NCBI GenBank assembly: GCA_002297965.1
Contig: DBLF01000108.1
Span: forward strand, 1-8,033
Direction of reading: 5' to 3'
From: Candidatus Segatella papionis
GTDB taxonomy: Bacteria; Bacteroidota; Bacteroidia; Bacteroidales; Bacteroidaceae
Length of the DNA stretch: 8,033 bases
This document shows, piece after piece, positions 6,646-8,033 of this stretch. The position numbers were made by a program, and so were the translations under genes. Position 1 is the first letter of the stretch; every line of letters starts with the position of its first letter. The notes beneath the pieces are model-generated. The model did no database searches. It saw nothing but the letters and a program-made list of their open reading frames with translations, and had not been told where the DNA came from.

Positions 6646-6677
6646 CAAAGGTACTGCAAAAAGCGGTTGCCGGCAAG
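6646..6677 (-). promoter_or_regulatory. Promoter of the receptor-esterase-hydrolase operon
   Basis: On the minus strand, CTTG (6674-6677) is followed after exactly 20 nt by TACCTTTG (6646-6653), a full match to the Bacteroidota -7 element TAnnTTTG and a three-of-four match to the -33 TTTG. Transcription would begin about 6640, giving a leader of about 55 nt before the ATG at 6584. No ribosome-binding site is visible, as usual in this phylum. Confidence 0.8.
6667..6676. promoter_or_regulatory. Palindrome TTGCCGGCAA over the -33 element
   Basis: A perfect 10-bp inverted repeat, GC-rich within AT-rich surroundings, which overlaps the -33 CTTG of the operon promoter. Its position suits a repressor or activator contact, but no protein can be assigned and a single palindrome of this length may be chance. 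Confidence 0.35.
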
Positions 6678-6785
6678 AAATATACCATAGATAGACTCCT
6701 AAAAAATGAACAAGTATTGATTATTAGATGGTTATGTGAAATATATATCCTGCAAAATATACCCTGGAAAAGAAAGAATATACCC
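6678..6785. promoter_or_regulatory. Three AATATACC direct repeats upstream of the operon promoter (candidate operator)
   Basis: The plus strand reads AATATACC at 6679-6686, 6756-6763 and 6777-6784. The last two extend to AATATACCC and are exactly 21 bp apart, about two turns of the helix. The first ends one base from the -33 element. All three share one orientation. Direct repeats on one helix face next to -33 are typical of activator sites, and the adjacent regulator is the obvious candidate binder. The AT-rich background lowers certainty. Confidence 0.4.
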
Positions 6786-6787
6786 AT

Positions 6788-6827
6788 AAAAAAGGGGACA
6801 TGAGCCTTGTGGTAAGGCATATGTCCC
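6788..6827 (-). terminator. Intrinsic terminator of the regulator gene
   Basis: In minus-strand RNA, GGGACAU (6821-6827) pairs with AUGUCCC (6795-6801). Inside it, GCCUU (814-818 of the 6xxx block) pairs with AAGGC (6804-6808) around a 5-nt loop, with a two-by-two internal mismatch between the helices. A run of six U follows (6788-6793) after one C. It lies 24 bp past the regulator's stop codon and separates it from the operon. Confidence 0.88.
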
Positions 6828-6851
6828 TTTGAAATGATGATATTTGAAGGC

Positions 6852-8033
6852 TTAGACTTTTGTGTTGATCTTTTCCTTCAGTCTCTTATAAAACTCTTCT
6901 TTGTCGTAGCGTGCGGCGTTCAGCACACGAGTCTTGTAGCTCTTGATGGTGTTGACCGAGTAATTGAGCGAACGAGCCAGGTCTTCATTTTTGGTAATGC
7001 CCAATCTGATGAGAGCAAAGATGCGCATTTCCACGGTGAGCCGTTCACCCGTTTTGGGAACTATCCTACACTCTGGGCGAAGAAGGGAATTGAAACTTTC
7101 TTCAAAATTAGGGAAGAGCATCTGCAAAATACTGTCCATTTGGTAAAAGGTGTCGAATGCGGCTCCCTTTTGGGCATCGAATACGTTTTTGAGTCCTTCG
7201 TAATCTCGGATGGTGAGTCGGCGCAAAACTTCCTTGCGCAGTTTCTCGATGGCAACTTGGTGGTTCGCACTGCCCACTATCAACTGGCTCAGTACTACTT
7301 CCTTGATATGCCCAGCTTCAACAAGTTCCTTGTTGATGCTCACAATTTGTACATTCTTTTCGCAAAGATGTTCCATCTGCGACTCGATAAGTGACTTCTG
7401 TCTATGGAGAGCTTTTCGCTGTTTCTTCATGACGATGATGGCAGCTATCAATAGGATAATCACGATGCTCAGGAAGATGAGACCGATAGTGAGCCACATC
7501 TTCTGCTTTTGAGTGAGCGCATAGAGGTCTTTGTCTATTTGAGGATAGCTAGATGCTATCTCAGAATAGCGGTAACGTGAATGATATAGTTCGGCATTGT
7601 GCATAGCTATATTGATTAGCATGTACGAACGGGCGATGTCGCCTGTTATGTAAGTGATTTCGGCTATCTTTCTGGCTGCAGGATATTCCACTGAGCCACG
7701 CTTGATTTCCATAATGGCGGATTGGCTGACGCATTCTGCAGCCTTGGTGTAGTTGCGCAATCCCATATAGTTGTATCCCAAGTTGCCAAGAGCGTAGGCA
7801 TAGTATGCAGAGGTAGGAGATAATTTGCTGAGCAGTATTTTGCTTTGCTTAATGGCCTCGGCATATTTGGTTTCGTGGAAGTACATCTTTGCAAGCATGT
7901 CGTTGAGTAGGTAAGAGTTGGCTGGTACAGTTTGCTTCAATTCCCCATACAGTCGCTTCATGTTTTCCAGATAGGTGTCTTTGGAAAGAATGCGATATGG
8001 GGTGTAGAATCCGTTCTCAAATTCTAGGTTAAA
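6852..8033 (-). CDS. Membrane-spanning TPR / helix-turn-helix regulator, DUF6377-like (N-terminus off window)
   Basis: The visible 393 residues are the C-terminal part of a larger protein. The frame stays open from 8033 through the ATG at 7961 with no stop, so that ATG is internal. Visible residues 1-170 are helical with TPR character (YAEAIKQSKILLSKL, YAYALGNLGYNYMGLRNYTKAAECV). One transmembrane helix follows at about 180-202 (MWLTIGLIFLSIVIILLIAA), then a basic stretch and a coiled-coil-like segment (203-240). The C-terminal third contains LTVEMRIFALIRLGITKNEDLARSL then YSVNTIKSYKTRVLNAA (about 332-375), a LuxR/GerE-like helix-turn-helix. The layout suggests a one-component sensor with periplasmic TPRs and a cytoplasmic DNA-binding end. 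The DUF6377 assignment is from memory of the family pattern. It lies directly upstream of the operon and likely controls it. The missing start, probably a signal peptide, lies beyond the right edge. Confidence 0.85.
   Translation of the reverse strand, partial: FNLEFENGFYTPYRILSKDTYLENMKRLYGELKQTVPANSYLLNDMLAKMYFHETKYAEAIKQSKILLSKLSPTSAYYAYALGNLGYNYMGLRNYTKAAECVSQSAIMEIKRGSVEYPAARKIAEITYITGDIARSYMLINIAMHNAELYHSRYRYSEIASSYPQIDKDLYALTQKQKMWLTIGLIFLSIVIILLIAAIIVMKKQRKALHRQKSLIESQMEHLCEKNVQIVSINKELVEAGHIKEVVLSQLIVGSANHQVAIEKLRKEVLRRLTIRDYEGLKNVFDAQKGAAFDTFYQMDSILQMLFPNFEESFNSLLRPECRIVPKTGERLTVEMRIFALIRLGITKNEDLARSLNYSVNTIKSYKTRVLNAARYDKEEFYKRLKEKINTKV

Noticed and set aside
6581..6820. Minus-strand open frame of 79 aa upstream of the barrel gene
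   Set aside because: It starts within the regulator's terminator and runs through the promoter and repeat region. Despite a hydrophobic stretch, the control signals explain this DNA better.
6834..7394. Plus-strand open frame of 186 aa under the regulator
   Set aside because: Antisense to the regulator's helix-turn-helix region, which has clear family features in the other strand.
7959..7961. ATG as the start of the regulator
   Set aside because: The frame is open for a further 24 codons to the window edge and the protein would begin mid-TPR, so the true start lies outside the window.

Overview
The window looks like a Bacteroidota chromosome, most likely Prevotella/Segatella or a close relative. 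The evidence is the Bacteroidota-type promoter (TTG-N20-TAnnTTTG), start codons that mostly lack a Shine-Dalgarno sequence, an outer-membrane protein ending in a Bacteroidota-style TonB-receptor strand, and a membrane-spanning TPR regulator of a type found in this phylum. Every gene I can support is on the minus strand, so the window reads from right to left. Genus placement is inference.

Right part (8033 to about 6590): the C-terminal 393 residues of a TPR / transmembrane / helix-turn-helix regulator enter from beyond the right edge and end at 6852, followed by a good intrinsic terminator. A control region of about 200 bp comes next. It holds a clear promoter, a 10-bp palindrome over the -33 element, and three copies of AATATACC: one abutting -33, and two further upstream spaced exactly 21 bp apart.

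Middle (6584 to 1572): a probable three-gene operon. It encodes a 745-aa TonB-dependent-receptor-like outer-membrane protein, a secreted CE1-type (feruloyl/acetyl-xylan-esterase-like) esterase with an N-terminal E-set/CBM48-like domain, and a secreted serine hydrolase of the class C beta-lactamase (COG1680) superfamily. No SusD partner and no terminator lie between them. A plausible reading is that the flanking regulator senses a substrate or envelope state and controls an outer-membrane import and ester-cleavage module. The substrate cannot be read from the sequence.

Left part (1571 to 1): an Hsp20 small heat-shock protein gene has its own promoter, a leader of about 170 nt with several RNA hairpins (two capped by GNRA tetraloops), a strong GGAGG ribosome-binding site that is unusual for this phylum, and an intrinsic terminator. 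An ECF-family sigma factor follows. Its stop codon lies in a five-copy heptamer repeat that puts TAG in all three frames.

The most interesting signals are the structured hsp20 leader, the repeat/palindrome layout at the receptor promoter, and the receptor-esterase-hydrolase module without SusD. No tRNA, rRNA, CRISPR array or insertion sequence was seen.
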